Shown here piece after piece: positions 1 through 8,279 of a DNA stretch of 64,000 nucleotides (within the stretch, counting starts at the first letter, position 1; each line of letters starts with the position of its first letter). A model generated the notes under the pieces. It saw only the letters and a list, made by a program, of their open reading frames with translations. It made no database searches and was not told the DNA's origin. The stretch comes from an uncultured Victivallales bacterium (GTDB lineage: Bacteria; Verrucomicrobiota; Lentisphaeria; Victivallales; UBA1829): positions 1-64,000 of the forward strand of contig CALXRI010000004.1 of assembly GCA_944390795.1 (NCBI GenBank), read 5' to 3'. The position numbers and the translations under genes were made by a program.

Positions 1-150
1 TTTTAAAAAACAATCAACTCAGGCTCAAATAGGGTGGTTAGAATGACGATTTCAAAGAATTATGGGACGGCACTGAATTTTTTTAGAATAAAACCTTGAT
101 TTTTCAATCAAAAAACATTATTTTCAGATCATATCAAAAAATGGAGAACA

Positions 151-1035
151 ATGAAAAAACAGTTACAGCCAGAATGGACTTTCCGGTGGGAAGAAATCGA
201 AAAAAAAAGTGATTTCCCGCTGACGGTGACCAAGGTTCAGGATCTAAAAGCCATGACGCCACCGCATTCCCATGAATTTTTTGAACTCCTGCTGGTGGTT
301 TCCGGAACAGGACACTACGAAACACCATCGGGAGAATACCAGCTCAGGCCCGGCGACATTTTTCTGCTGCTCCCCGGACAGGTTCACGCTTTTTCCCGGC
401 AGCATCATCTGACCGTCTACAATATCCTGTGGAAATCGGCGGAAAGCTGTATTGATTTACAGGAAATCGAAAACCTCCCGGGCTATCACCTTTTTTTTCA
501 TCTGGAACCCAACACCCGGGACAGCACACGGTTCAAGCGTCATCTCAATCTGGACCGGGAACAGCTGGCATTCACACAGTCTCTCGTCGAACGTCTTTAC
601 AATGAGATTCAAGCCCGCCGCAGCGGCTACAAGCTTCTTGCCCGCTCCCTTCTGGCGGAACTTTTTGTCATGATCTGCCGCTTCAGCGTCAGGCAGAATC
701 CCGAAGAAAACGATCTGCTGCAGACGGCACGGATCATCCAGTTCATACAGGCAAATTTCAGCAAGCCGCTGCACAGAGGATTTCTCGCCAGAAGGGCAAA
801 CATGTCGGAAGCCACTTTCTTCCGGCGGTTCAAAGAGGCGACCGGCTTTTCCCCGACGGATTACATCCTCAATTTCCGGCTCGCCAAAGCCGAGGCGATG
901 CTTCGGGACACTTCGCTTTCTCTTGCGGAAATCTCCGAAAAATGCGGCTTCTGCGACAGCAACTACTTCGGAATGCAGTTCCGGAAACGTTACAACATCA
1001 CGCCGCACCGCTTCCGCAGGCAGTTCTGCCGGTAA
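151..1035 (+). CDS. AraC-family transcriptional regulator
   Basis: Cytoplasmic DNA-binding regulator of 294 residues, the normal size for a two-domain AraC/XylS protein. The N-terminal part (about residues 25-110) has the cupin-type sensor pattern, with PHSHEFFELLLVVSG and later RPGDIFLLLPGQVH, which in this family holds a sugar or other small ligand. The last 100 residues contain both helix-turn-helix units, around RANMSEATFFRRFKEATG and LAEISEKCGFCDSNYF, ending in the usual P-x-x-F-R element. A GGAG at 143-146 supports the start. The likely target gene is not visible: the next gene downstream is on the other strand and the upstream neighbour lies outside the window. In other loci of this window each AraC gene stands divergent from a glycosidase-like gene, so the target may lie to the left. 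Family assignment is firm; ligand and target are unknown. Confidence 0.93.
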   Translation: MKKQLQPEWTFRWEEIEKKSDFPLTVTKVQDLKAMTPPHSHEFFELLLVVSGTGHYETPSGEYQLRPGDIFLLLPGQVHAFSRQHHLTVYNILWKSAESCIDLQEIENLPGYHLFFHLEPNTRDSTRFKRHLNLDREQLAFTQSLVERLYNEIQARRSGYKLLARSLLAELFVMICRFSVRQNPEENDLLQTARIIQFIQANFSKPLHRGFLARRANMSEATFFRRFKEATGFSPTDYILNFRLAKAEAMLRDTSLSLAEISEKCGFCDSNYFGMQFRKRYNITPHRFRRQFCR

Positions 1036-1077
1036 GCGTGCCGAAGCGGAAGCATGCCCTTTTCCTGAACTGCCGCG

Positions 1078-1401
1078 TCAGCGATGAAGCTTCCGCAGCC
1101 GGCGCGCGATCAGAAGAATTCCGTAGATGGCAAACACCGGGAGCGCGGCAAGCCAGAGATACGACCAGCCGAAAAAAAGTGCGAAAACCAGTTCCGGCCC
1201 GCGGGGAATGAAAAGGCCGCAGCAATAGGGAATCAGAATCGCGCCGACAACGCCGCACCATGAAAACACCGTAAGACCGGCAATCCACAGGAAGAGCTTG
1301 CCGCCGCGGAAGCAGCCGGGATGACGTTCCCACAGAAAACAGAGTCCGACAGGAATGACAAGTACGTAGAGGATCAGAAGTATAAAAGGAAGAATTTGCA
1401 T
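1078..1401 (-). CDS. Small three-helix membrane protein, unknown function
   Basis: A 107-residue hydrophobic protein. The start at 1401 is chosen over longer in-frame starts because CAGGAGAGTGTC stands directly before this ATG and the protein then opens with a membrane segment (MQILPFILLILYVLVIPVG). Two further hydrophobic stretches follow, roughly residues 35-60 and 65-95, separated by a short loop with WERHPGCFRGGK. The tail is basic (ARRLRKLHR), so the C terminus is probably cytoplasmic. It converges on the upstream AraC gene with 42 bases between the stops. I do not recognise a named family; it has the look of a generic small inner-membrane protein. No operon partner is visible. Confidence 0.6.
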   Translation of the reverse strand: MQILPFILLILYVLVIPVGLCFLWERHPGCFRGGKLFLWIAGLTVFSWCGVVGAILIPYCCGLFIPRGPELVFALFFGWSYLWLAALPVFAIYGILLIARRLRKLHR

Positions 1402-1757
1402 GACACTCTCCTGTTGTTTATCTGCCGGTCCGCGGTCAGCCGAATGGAAAGGCAGACGGTCCCCCAAATCTTTGTCTGCGGATCCGGTAATCTAATCCCG
1501 TATTCCTCTTTGTTCAAGTCGGAGTTCTCCGAAAAGGAAAAGCCGGGATGTCCCGTGCACCCCACCCGCTGAAGAATTTTTTCCCGGAGATTGCTGTAAG
1601 GGGGCTTCTTTTGTGACATCCCTGCTTGTCTGGCATCTGCAGCTTTTCCCTGCAACGGCTCTGCCGCGAATACAACGATTCGCAGAGCGCAGGACGGGGC
1701 ATGAGCATGTCCGTTTCCGGATGGGATGGTGCGGGCAGGATGCAGGGGAGAGCCGGT

Positions 1758-1907
1758 TTACCGCCCCTTGCGCAGCAGGAAGAGGCACGGTGTGCAGCTC
1801 CATGCATGGCAGGCGCTGACAAGACAGGGGTCTCCGTAAAGAACCGGGACGATGCCGTCGGGGTCGAACACCTCCCATATCGACTTGACGGATTCGAGCC
1901 GTCTCAT
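1758..1907 (-). pseudogene. Remnant of a glycoside hydrolase C-terminus (GH78-like)
   Basis: In one minus-strand frame, ending at a stop at 1758-1760, about 50 residues read ESVKSIWEVFDPDG and then ACHAWSCTPCLFLLRKG. A block of W-E-x-F-D-P followed by C/S-H-A-W-S is typical of the catalytic barrel end of alpha-L-rhamnosidase-like (GH78) six-hairpin glycosidases. No plausible N-terminal part precedes it: the same frame upstream is ordinary intergenic DNA and a structured repeat. I read it as the tail of a decayed glycosidase gene. A chance resemblance is possible because the match is short. Confidence 0.4.
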
Positions 1908-2018
1908 GGTCCGGTTTATTCCTTGCCGATAAATTGTTTTGCAGAAAAGCGATTTCATTTTTTCATAATGAAGGGGAGAAGACCGTTCCTGAAATATCAT
2001 AAAAAATCTGGCTGACAG

Positions 2019-2140
2019 TGCGATGCTTCGCATTGCAGAAATTGCTTCGTGCTCTCCAGCGAGTCCTGCCGCGGCCCGGCTGCATGGATGGTCTCGCCTG
2101 AGGCGAGATTCCCGATACGGGCGCGCGCTCTGCATCGGGG
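2019..2140 (+). repeat. Structured dispersed repeat, copy 1
   Basis: About 120 bases alignable with 6385-6506 and with the reverse complement of 29855-29967. It opens with hairpin TGCGATGC-TTC-GCATTGCA (2019-2037), continues with TTCGTGC and AGTCCTGCCGCG, then holds hairpin TCTCGCC-TGA-GGCGAGA, and ends in ATTCCCGATACGGG, which itself can fold as CCCG-ATA-CGGG. Stems are kept between copies although their bases differ. It lies between two gene remnants and directly before the glycosidase fragment at 2191. Confidence 0.65.
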
Positions 2141-2190
2141 GAGTTTATTCCGATCGGGGATCAAGATGTCCGATCGATCCCTGCCGATGC

Positions 2191-2478
2191 ACGGATGCCG
2201 GCTGCGCATATCCCGCGGGCGATCCTTTCCTGGTTTATCCGGGCAGGGATGGACGGCCGGAAGACTCCATCCGTTACGAAGTGTTCACGGAAGGACTTCA
2301 GGATCAGCGCGCCATGCAGTTTCTGGAAACGAAAATGCCGCGCGAAGAGATCCTGAAGGCGCTTGACAGACTTTCCCCCGAAGGAAAAATGGGCATTGCG
2401 AAGTATCCTCGCGGCGAGAAGAGCATGCTTGCCGTGCGCGCGAAAATCAACCGCCTTATCGGAAAGTATTCCGCATAG
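2191..2478 (+). pseudogene. C-terminal fragment of a DUF4091/GH123-like glycosidase
   Basis: The 95-codon stretch from about 2191 to the stop at 2476-2478 encodes TDAGCAYPAGDPFLVYPG, then SIRYEVFTEGLQDQRAMQFL and a helical tail. This is the characteristic end of the DUF4091 (GH123-type) barrel, where a glycine-rich GDxFLVYPG turn is followed by the conserved Ser-Ile-Arg-x-Glu helix. The usual N-terminal several hundred residues are missing: upstream in the same frame lies the structured repeat at 2019-2140. The reading frame of the fragment itself is intact, so truncation or deletion rather than slow decay seems likely. It could be translated only from an upstream chance start. Nothing suggests it is functional alone. 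Confidence 0.6.
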
Positions 2479-2583
2479 CGCCGTCTTCGGAAAAGATCCG
2501 GCGCCGGGTTGCGGAGGGGAGAATTCATTCCCGGTTTTCCGAACCGGAAAATTTTCTTCCGGAACCCGGGAGTATATGCGGAA

Positions 2584-2612
2584 CCCGGTCTTCCGAAGAC
2601 GGAGAGACCGGG
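2584..2612 (-). terminator. Stem-loop behind the GH116 gene
   Basis: Perfect 8-base stem CCCGGTCT / AGACCGGG with a 13-base loop, 9 bases beyond the stop codon of the minus-strand GH116 gene. There is no T-run after it, so it is at best a weak or factor-dependent terminator, or an mRNA 3'-end stabiliser. Confidence 0.4.
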
Positions 2613-2620
2613 CGGGCCTT

Positions 2621-5209
2621 TCAGCGTGTCTGACGGAAGATCAGAAGGTCTCCCGCCCGAAGGCGGAGCGGCTTTTCCGGCGTCCATTCCCCGTCTCGCA
2701 TCTTTCCTGCGAGAGCCTCTCCGTTCCGTGCGGCGGAATCCGCGGAGAGCCGGAAAGCGGTGAATTCCGCCTCCCCGTGCAGAATGCGGAGTTTCTGTTC
2801 CGTTTCTGTGCGTTCATAGGTTCCCCAGAGTGCGCCGAGCGACCAGAAGCAGCGGAAATCCCCGGAGAGAACCGGGCGGAATCCGATCATGCCGCGCACC
2901 ATGTCGTAGCAGAAGCCGCTGTAAGCCTGAAGCATCGCATAGGAGGCCATGCTGCGAGCGTAGTTGCTGCCGCATTCGATCTCATTCCAGGGATTGCGGT
3001 GCAGGCCGTCGTAGCGTGCGCGGATCGCCCTGGCCAGAGTTTCTCCCTTTTCCGTTTCGCCGATCATGACCAGATGGGCGGCCGCGGCCCATTCAAACCC
3101 TGTCATGGTCTCTGAGTTGTAGGGCAGGGGAATTACGGGGCGTTCCTTTCCTTCCGGCCATTCGCAGATGAGGCAGCCCCCCTCGTCATTGACGGAAAAG
3201 GTGCGCCATGTGTTGGCAACTTCACGCATGGAGGAGCGGAAATTGTAACGGTAGATCGCATGAAGTGTTGAGCGGATCCTGTCCGGCTGGAAAATCCCGC
3301 CGATGCCGTACAGCGACGCATACCACTGTCCTAGATGGGCGTCGATATGACATCCGTCGGCGGTCTGATACTTGATCTGACTGTGCTCGGCATCCCAGTA
3401 GGGATTGTTTTCCGGGGTTTCCTTCCCCTGGAGGAAGGGGAAAAGCAGCGTCTGGTCATGGATATCCACATCCTGGCGGTAGTATTCCCCGTTGAAGAGA
3501 TGCTCCTCGGACCATTTCCGCCCCTTTTCGAAGAGTTCGGCACAGAGCGTTCCGAATTCCGGATCACCGCAGCAGGGCGCCATTTCAGCTGCCGCCTTGA
3601 GAGCGCCGAGATAATGACCGTTGAGCCATCCGGAAGCGCCGAACTGCTCCATGTCGAGCGTATGGTGCTGGCGCCCGGTGATTACGCCGGTCCGTTCCGG
3701 ATCCCAGCGGTCGGCATTCCGGGGGCTCCACGCATACTCGATTGCCTGCCTCACAGCAAACCAGATGGACTTCAGCCATTGCGTATCGCCGGAGATTTTC
3801 CACTCACGGTAGATTTTCATGACCTCTCCGTAGGTCCCGTCCACGCAGGGACGCATCCACGAGGCACGCGCTTTGATTCCCAGAGGCAGACGGAGCCGGA
3901 ACTGCCAGCCGCCTTTTTCATCGAACCCGTATTTTGCCTGGGATTCCCGGATGGAGCGTTCCAGATCGGGAAAGAGCAGCGGGAGCGCCTGCGCATAGTT
4001 CCATACATGCTGGCAGGTTCCGGGACAGGATCCCCGTTCCGGCCCGACACCTTCCCATCCCCAGAGTGTGCCGTCCTCCACCCGGAGACAGGTCGGCGAG
4101 ATCAGAACCGCGAGATTGGCCGCCGCCCCCTGAAGCGAAGCCTCCGGAATCGTGCTTTCATGCAGCGCCTGCCGGAAAAGAAAGACCTTTTTCCGGGTTT
4201 CCTTCCATACGGGGAAAAAGCGGCGCGCCGCATCCGCCGCGCCGGAACAGAGACGCGTGTAATAATTTTTCCAGCGGTTTTCCTTCAGGCCGGAATACTG
4301 GAGATCCTCCTCCGAGGGAGGTCCCCAGGTGTTCTGACGGTTCGGAACATACCAGCTGATCAGGAAGCGGACCGTCCGCCGTTCCCCCGGCGCCAGTGTA
4401 AAATGTCCTGCAAGCATTCCGCTGTCGCAGGCGTATACTCCGGCACGTCCGGAATAACTCCGGTTGCGGAACATGCCGGGCGTGTTCAGATCGTTCCAGT
4501 AGACTTCCAGAGAGTCGCGCCAGCGTCCCCGGAACCAATACTCCTGGAAGGAGACGCTTTCCGCATCGGTGGTAAGCGCAAGTTCGCCGTAATCGAAGGA
4601 ATCCGGTGCGAGATGGTTGCCGAGCAGGAGGGAAGTCAGAGATCCCTCCCGTTCAACCCGGTTGTCCGCCTCGGGATTTTTCCAGGGATTGCCAAGAGTG
4701 GCGGCGCAGCTGTAGTCATATGCGGAATCCGAAGTGTTCTCAATCGTAATTTCATAAAGGGCGACAGGCAGGGAAGCCAGATCGGATTCTCCCGGGACAA
4801 ACGGACTCCATGCCGTCAGAAACACCCGGCCGGGAAAAGCGGGATCCGTGAAAGTGAGTTCCGCCGCAGGAAACTCCCCGTTGAATTCGCATTCCCGGAA
4901 ATGAGGCATTCCGCACAGAGTGCCGATGTCGGGTCCCCAGCCGAAACCGTGATACACGGCATCGCGCCCCTCGAACTCTCCGGAAAGTCCGGAAATGAGA
5001 TCGCCATTGAGAATGCGTGCCGCTTCGACACGTCCATCCCGCTCCGCGCGGACGGCAAAGTGGGAACAGCCGTTCAGGAGCCCTTTCCCCGCATGGTTGA
5101 AAATTTCCCAGTCGATCAGACGACCGTTTCCGGCAAGTCCGATGCAGCCGGCGCCGATTCCGCCGACCGGAAACGAGACTTCGCGCAGCGCTTCTTTCCG
5201 CAGTTTCAT
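2621..5209 (-). CDS. Glycoside hydrolase family 116 (glucosylceramidase/beta-glucosidase type)
   Basis: Predicted exo-acting glycosidase of 862 residues, a normal size for GH116 (human GBA2 and bacterial beta-glucosidases and beta-xylosidases). The N-terminal beta-sandwich domain starts with the family hallmark FPVGGIGAGCIGLAGNG. The catalytic (alpha/alpha)6 domain occupies about residues 340-800. By alignment from memory with GBA2 motifs, E386 in GWEG is the likely nucleophile and D623 in DAHLGQW the likely acid/base. A late block PYNSETMTGFEWAAAAHL is also typical. No signal peptide is visible, so it probably acts in the cytoplasm on imported glycosides. AAGGAGT stands before the ATG. It diverges from the AraC gene at 5313 over about 100 bases with back-to-back promoters, so that regulator probably controls it. 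Substrate is not readable from sequence. Confidence 0.88.
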   Translation of the reverse strand: MKLRKEALREVSFPVGGIGAGCIGLAGNGRLIDWEIFNHAGKGLLNGCSHFAVRAERDGRVEAARILNGDLISGLSGEFEGRDAVYHGFGWGPDIGTLCGMPHFRECEFNGEFPAAELTFTDPAFPGRVFLTAWSPFVPGESDLASLPVALYEITIENTSDSAYDYSCAATLGNPWKNPEADNRVEREGSLTSLLLGNHLAPDSFDYGELALTTDAESVSFQEYWFRGRWRDSLEVYWNDLNTPGMFRNRSYSGRAGVYACDSGMLAGHFTLAPGERRTVRFLISWYVPNRQNTWGPPSEEDLQYSGLKENRWKNYYTRLCSGAADAARRFFPVWKETRKKVFLFRQALHESTIPEASLQGAAANLAVLISPTCLRVEDGTLWGWEGVGPERGSCPGTCQHVWNYAQALPLLFPDLERSIRESQAKYGFDEKGGWQFRLRLPLGIKARASWMRPCVDGTYGEVMKIYREWKISGDTQWLKSIWFAVRQAIEYAWSPRNADRWDPERTGVITGRQHHTLDMEQFGASGWLNGHYLGALKAAAEMAPCCGDPEFGTLCAELFEKGRKWSEEHLFNGEYYRQDVDIHDQTLLFPFLQGKETPENNPYWDAEHSQIKYQTADGCHIDAHLGQWYASLYGIGGIFQPDRIRSTLHAIYRYNFRSSMREVANTWRTFSVNDEGGCLICEWPEGKERPVIPLPYNSETMTGFEWAAAAHLVMIGETEKGETLARAIRARYDGLHRNPWNEIECGSNYARSMASYAMLQAYSGFCYDMVRGMIGFRPVLSGDFRCFWSLGALWGTYERTETEQKLRILHGEAEFTAFRLSADSAARNGEALAGKMRDGEWTPEKPLRLRAGDLLIFRQTR

Positions 5210-5229
5210 GATAAAAACTCCTTTGCAGG

Positions 5230-5259
5230 TTGATTTTTTTCTGGCTGGATGTTATTATA
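5230..5259. promoter_or_regulatory. Overlapping divergent promoters of GH116 and AraC genes
   Basis: On the plus strand TTGATT (5230-5235) and TATTAT (5253-5258) are 17 bases apart and face the AraC gene. On the minus strand a perfect TATAAT lies at 5259-5254 and faces the GH116 gene, with only a weak -35. Because the -10 boxes overlap, the two promoters should compete for polymerase, a common design for a regulator controlling a divergent target. Confidence 0.6.
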
Positions 5260-5312
5260 CACGAGATGGAAGAAAAATAGAATGTAAAAACAGGCCGGAA
5301 AGATATGATTTT

Positions 5313-6188
5313 ATGCCGTTGACTGAAATTGCACAGTGGCGTTCCATTCACAACATGATTCGTCTGGAACTGCACCAGATCGCATTCGCGGACTTTGCGT
5401 GGCAGGGGCGGAACACTTATTTTTTCAACAGGTTGTTCCTGGTCCGTGCGGGGGATGGCGAGGTGCGGAACCATTCCGGCTCCGGGCGTTTCCGTCTCCG
5501 TCCGGGTTTCGGGTGCTTTATGCCGGAAGGACTTGATCTCGGTTTTGAATTCCGACAGGGACTGCAGTTCCTGTGCTTTCACTTCAATCTGTCGCTGCTG
5601 CCCGGCGTGGATCTTTTCGGGCGGGAAACACTTTGCCGGGAGTTTCCTGTCGATGTCGCAGAAATCAGCCGGATCATTGAACATATCTCCGGAGTGCCGG
5701 AGTGGCGGAAAATCTGCGAAACCGAGGCGTTTCTCTGGAAGATCATCGGCAGGCTTCCGCTTCCTTCCGGGGCGCGTCTGGCGGAATTTACCAGCCTTGC
5801 CGGACGCTATGGAAGACTGCTCGGATTCATCCGGGAAAATCTCTCCGCCCGTCTGGATATCGATTGTCTTGCAGAGGCCGCCGGCCTTTCGCGCGGCAGG
5901 CTTTCGCGGAACTTTTCCCGGGATTTCTCCATGCCTCTCAAATCGTTTCTGCAGAAGGAACTGGTCGCGCAGGCTTCGCGCTATCTGCTTGGCTCGACGC
6001 TGTCTGTGCGCGAAATTTCCGAACGCCTCCACTTCAGCAGTGAATATTATTTTTCAAATTTCTTCCGGAGATGCACCGGAACGTCTCCGACATGCTTCCG
6101 CCGGGAGAACCCGGGCGTGCAGACACTGTTCCCCGTCGTTGCCGCGGCGGATTGCCGTCAAGAGCCTTCCCCGGGCGCTTTTCCGTAA
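5313..6188 (+). CDS. AraC-family transcriptional regulator, divergent from GH116
   Basis: Regulator of about 291 residues. The frame is open further upstream, but that part overlaps the divergent GH116 gene and the promoter, so I start at the ATG at 5313 (MPLTEIAQW); 5355 is an alternative. The ribosome-binding site is weak (GGAAAGAT). The N-terminal half has the AraC cupin pattern FFNRLFLVRAGDGEVRN and RLRPGFGCFMPEG. Residues 170-270 hold the two helix-turn-helix units, near LAEAAGLSRGRLSRNFSRDF and ISERLHFSSEYYFSNFFRR, with the closing G-T-S-P. Divergent position makes the GH116 gene its probable target and autoregulation likely. The last 30 residues beyond the usual end are unremarkable. 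Confidence 0.88.
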   Translation: MPLTEIAQWRSIHNMIRLELHQIAFADFAWQGRNTYFFNRLFLVRAGDGEVRNHSGSGRFRLRPGFGCFMPEGLDLGFEFRQGLQFLCFHFNLSLLPGVDLFGRETLCREFPVDVAEISRIIEHISGVPEWRKICETEAFLWKIIGRLPLPSGARLAEFTSLAGRYGRLLGFIRENLSARLDIDCLAEAAGLSRGRLSRNFSRDFSMPLKSFLQKELVAQASRYLLGSTLSVREISERLHFSSEYYFSNFFRRCTGTSPTCFRRENPGVQTLFPVVAAADCRQEPSPGAFP

Positions 6189-6384
6189 TCGGGAAATTGC
6201 CGGTGGACGGCGGGAAATTCCAGGCATGACAATCCGGACATCCTGATACAAGGTCCTTTACGGTTCTGCCGCACTTCGTGCGGAAAAGGAAGGAGAATGT
6301 CCGGTCCCTCCCTGGCAGTCAAGGCTCCAATCCGGCATAACCGGGCGCGATCCCATGTTTATTCAAAAAAATCAGGTCAATAGT

Positions 6385-6506
6385 GCGATGCCCTGCATCG
6401 CCAGAAACTGCTTCGCGCTTTCCGGCAAGTCCTGCTGCGCTCCGGCTGCGCAAGCAGGTCGCCGGAGGTGAAATTCCCGATACGGACGCATGCCCTGCGC
6501 CGGGAT
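6385..6506 (+). repeat. Structured dispersed repeat, copy 2
   Basis: Same architecture as copy 1: hairpin GCGATGC-CCT-GCATCGC (6385-6401), CTTCGCGC, AGTCCTGCTGCGCTCCGGCTGCGCAAGCAGG (can fold), hairpin TCGCC-GGA-GGTGA, then AAATTCCCGATACGG. A further triloop hairpin CCGCAC-TTC-GTGCGG lies about 110 bases upstream, and a 9-base stem GCGAAGCAT / ATGCTTCGC follows about 30 bases downstream. The surrounding 6189-6779 has no convincing gene; short frames across it are by-products of the repeat. Confidence 0.65.
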
Positions 6507-6704
6507 GGTATGTTCATATGCAGAAAGACGTTTTGCGAAGCATGGATACTGCTGCCCGGAATGCTTCGCTGCCGGAACAGGACAGTCATTTATGCGACAA
6601 CAAATACCCGCGGAGCACATCGCAGGAAGTCAGGGATGCCCCGTCTTCAACGCAACCCGGAGAGCGTTGGATCGAATGGAAGTGAAAAGACGGGCTATCA
6701 TCCA

Positions 6705-6744
6705 TTCAAAACCGGATTCTCTTCATGAAGAAAACGGTTTTGAA
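6705..6744. terminator. Long stem-loop in the convergent 6.7 kb gap
   Basis: Perfect 10-base stem TTCAAAACCG / CGGTTTTGAA with a 20-base loop that is itself partly self-complementary (TTCTCTTCATGAAGAA). It lies 36 bases past the stop of the oxidoreductase operon on the minus strand. No clear T-run on either side, so termination is only a guess. Confidence 0.4.
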
Positions 6745-6779
6745 CGGATTGTGCGGAAAAACCTTCCCGCGCGCGGCGT

Positions 6780-8279
6780 TCAGGCTTGTGCTGTTTTTGA
6801 CTTGTCGCGTTCCAGCGCCACCTTCTTCCCTTCATAGAAGGCATAGAGATTCTGCTTGATGACTTCCGGCTTGCTGCTGAATCCGTCGATGATCGCCTCC
6901 TCGAAGGCGCGGTCGAAATCCAGTTTGTCCTCGCCTTCGAGATAGTGGTCGATCAGAATCACGGAGAGCGCGCCGAGAATGACCGAGTTCGCGCATTTGT
7001 GGTTGCCGACCCGGTTCGTGGCGATGTCAAGCGCGTCGATGCCGAGCACTTTCTTGTCCGGCGTGACGTCGGGCCGTTTCATCGTGGAGCTGTCATACAG
7101 GAGCACGCCGTTGGGCTTGAGCTCGTGAATGTACTTTTCCAGTGCGGTCTGTGTCATTGCGATCAGCAGATTGCAGTCGCGGTCGATCAGCGGCGACGGG
7201 ATTTTACTGTGGCTCAGAATGATGGAGCAGCTTGCCGAGCCGCCGCGCTGTTCGGGACCGTAGGACGGCATCCACGTGACGTTGAAGTTGCGCAGCTTCG
7301 CCATGTTCGCAAGCATGATTCCGAGACTCAGAATGCCCTGTCCGCCGAATCCGCCGATCTTGATTCTCCGTTCGTAGTTGAAGATTTTCGACTCGTTGCG
7401 GAAGGTTTTCGGCACGCCGATGTTGAGCTTGCGCGGGAAGAGGAGCTCCTTGACTTTTTCCGGATCGCGGACCGGAGGAGGCGGCACCGGCGCCGGGAAG
7501 GTTTCCGCGGAACGGTCGCGGAAGCAGCCCAGCGGGAAGTATTTTTCCATGCGCTCCTCGATGAAGGCGTTGATCTCCTGCGCACTCATCTTCAGATTCA
7601 CGGGGCAGGGGGAGAGCACTTCGACGAGGGAGAATCCCCTGCGGTCGCGGAGATTTTCAACGGCCTTGAAAACCGCCTTTCTGGCGTCGCGGATGCGCGG
7701 CGTCGTGGTGAGGGCGACACGCTCAATGTAGACGGGCGCCTCCAGCGCATTCGCCAGTTCGCAGACTTTCAGCGGGAAGCCGTCCGTCGCCGTGTTGCGT
7801 CCGTAGGGGGAGGTCATGGTCTTCTGTCCCGGAAGAGTGGTGGGCGCCATCTGTCCGCCGGTCATGCCGTAGTTGGCGTTGTTGACGAAGAAGACGGTCA
7901 TCTTCTCCCCGCGGTTTGCCGCCTGGATGAATTCGTTGAATCCGATTGCTCCGAGGTCGCCGTCACCCTGATAGGAGATGACGAAGGATTCCGGATTGGC
8001 GCGGGAAACGCCGGTCCCGACCGCCGGAGCGCGTCCGTGCGCCACGGAGATGCTCCCGCAGTTGAAGTAGTAATAGGCGAAGACCGCGCATCCTACGGGC
8101 GCGATCAGCACGGTGTCCTTCTGAATGCCGAAGTGTTCGATCGCCTCGGCGATCAGCTTGTGCAGGATGCCGTGTCCGCATCCGGGACAGTAATGCATGT
8201 TTTTCCTGATCGGCCCCGGCCGGCGTTCAAAGGTGTCGAAGAAGACGGAAGATTTTCCGAATTTGACAGTTTCGCTCAT
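6780..8279 (-). CDS. 2-oxoacid:ferredoxin oxidoreductase, fused beta and gamma subunits
   Basis: Cytoplasmic subunit of an anaerobic 2-oxoacid:ferredoxin oxidoreductase, which decarboxylates a 2-oxoacid to an acyl-CoA and reduces ferredoxin. Residues 1-280 are the thiamine-pyrophosphate subunit: HYCPGCGHGILHKLIAE at the start, the TPP/Mg signature GDGDLGAIGFNEFIQAANR, then NNANYGMTGGQMAPTT. Residues 305-499 are the gamma subunit, starting at RRIKIGGFGGQGILSLG and containing SYGPEQRGGSASC. In many organisms these are separate genes, so the 499-residue length and the proline-rich joint (PAPVPPPPVRDPEK) mark a fusion. It overlaps the alpha gene by ATGA and is the last gene of the operon. Branched-chain 2-oxoacids or 2-oxoglutarate are the likely substrates by similarity; pyruvate cannot be excluded. 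Confidence 0.9.
   Translation of the reverse strand: MSETVKFGKSSVFFDTFERRPGPIRKNMHYCPGCGHGILHKLIAEAIEHFGIQKDTVLIAPVGCAVFAYYYFNCGSISVAHGRAPAVGTGVSRANPESFVISYQGDGDLGAIGFNEFIQAANRGEKMTVFFVNNANYGMTGGQMAPTTLPGQKTMTSPYGRNTATDGFPLKVCELANALEAPVYIERVALTTTPRIRDARKAVFKAVENLRDRRGFSLVEVLSPCPVNLKMSAQEINAFIEERMEKYFPLGCFRDRSAETFPAPVPPPPVRDPEKVKELLFPRKLNIGVPKTFRNESKIFNYERRIKIGGFGGQGILSLGIMLANMAKLRNFNVTWMPSYGPEQRGGSASCSIILSHSKIPSPLIDRDCNLLIAMTQTALEKYIHELKPNGVLLYDSSTMKRPDVTPDKKVLGIDALDIATNRVGNHKCANSVILGALSVILIDHYLEGEDKLDFDRAFEEAIIDGFSSKPEVIKQNLYAFYEGKKVALERDKSKTAQA

Noticed and set aside
1044-1090. GCGGAAGC / GCTTCCGC inverted repeat between convergent genes
   Set aside because: The loop is about 36 bases and there is no T-run, so I do not call it a terminator.
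3335-5233. Plus-strand open frame of 632 codons
   Set aside because: Antisense of the GH116 gene, which has clear family motifs in the other direction.
6372-6685. Short open frames on both strands
   Set aside because: They lie in the structured repeat; the similar peptides at the other copies follow from the DNA repeat rather than from a protein family.
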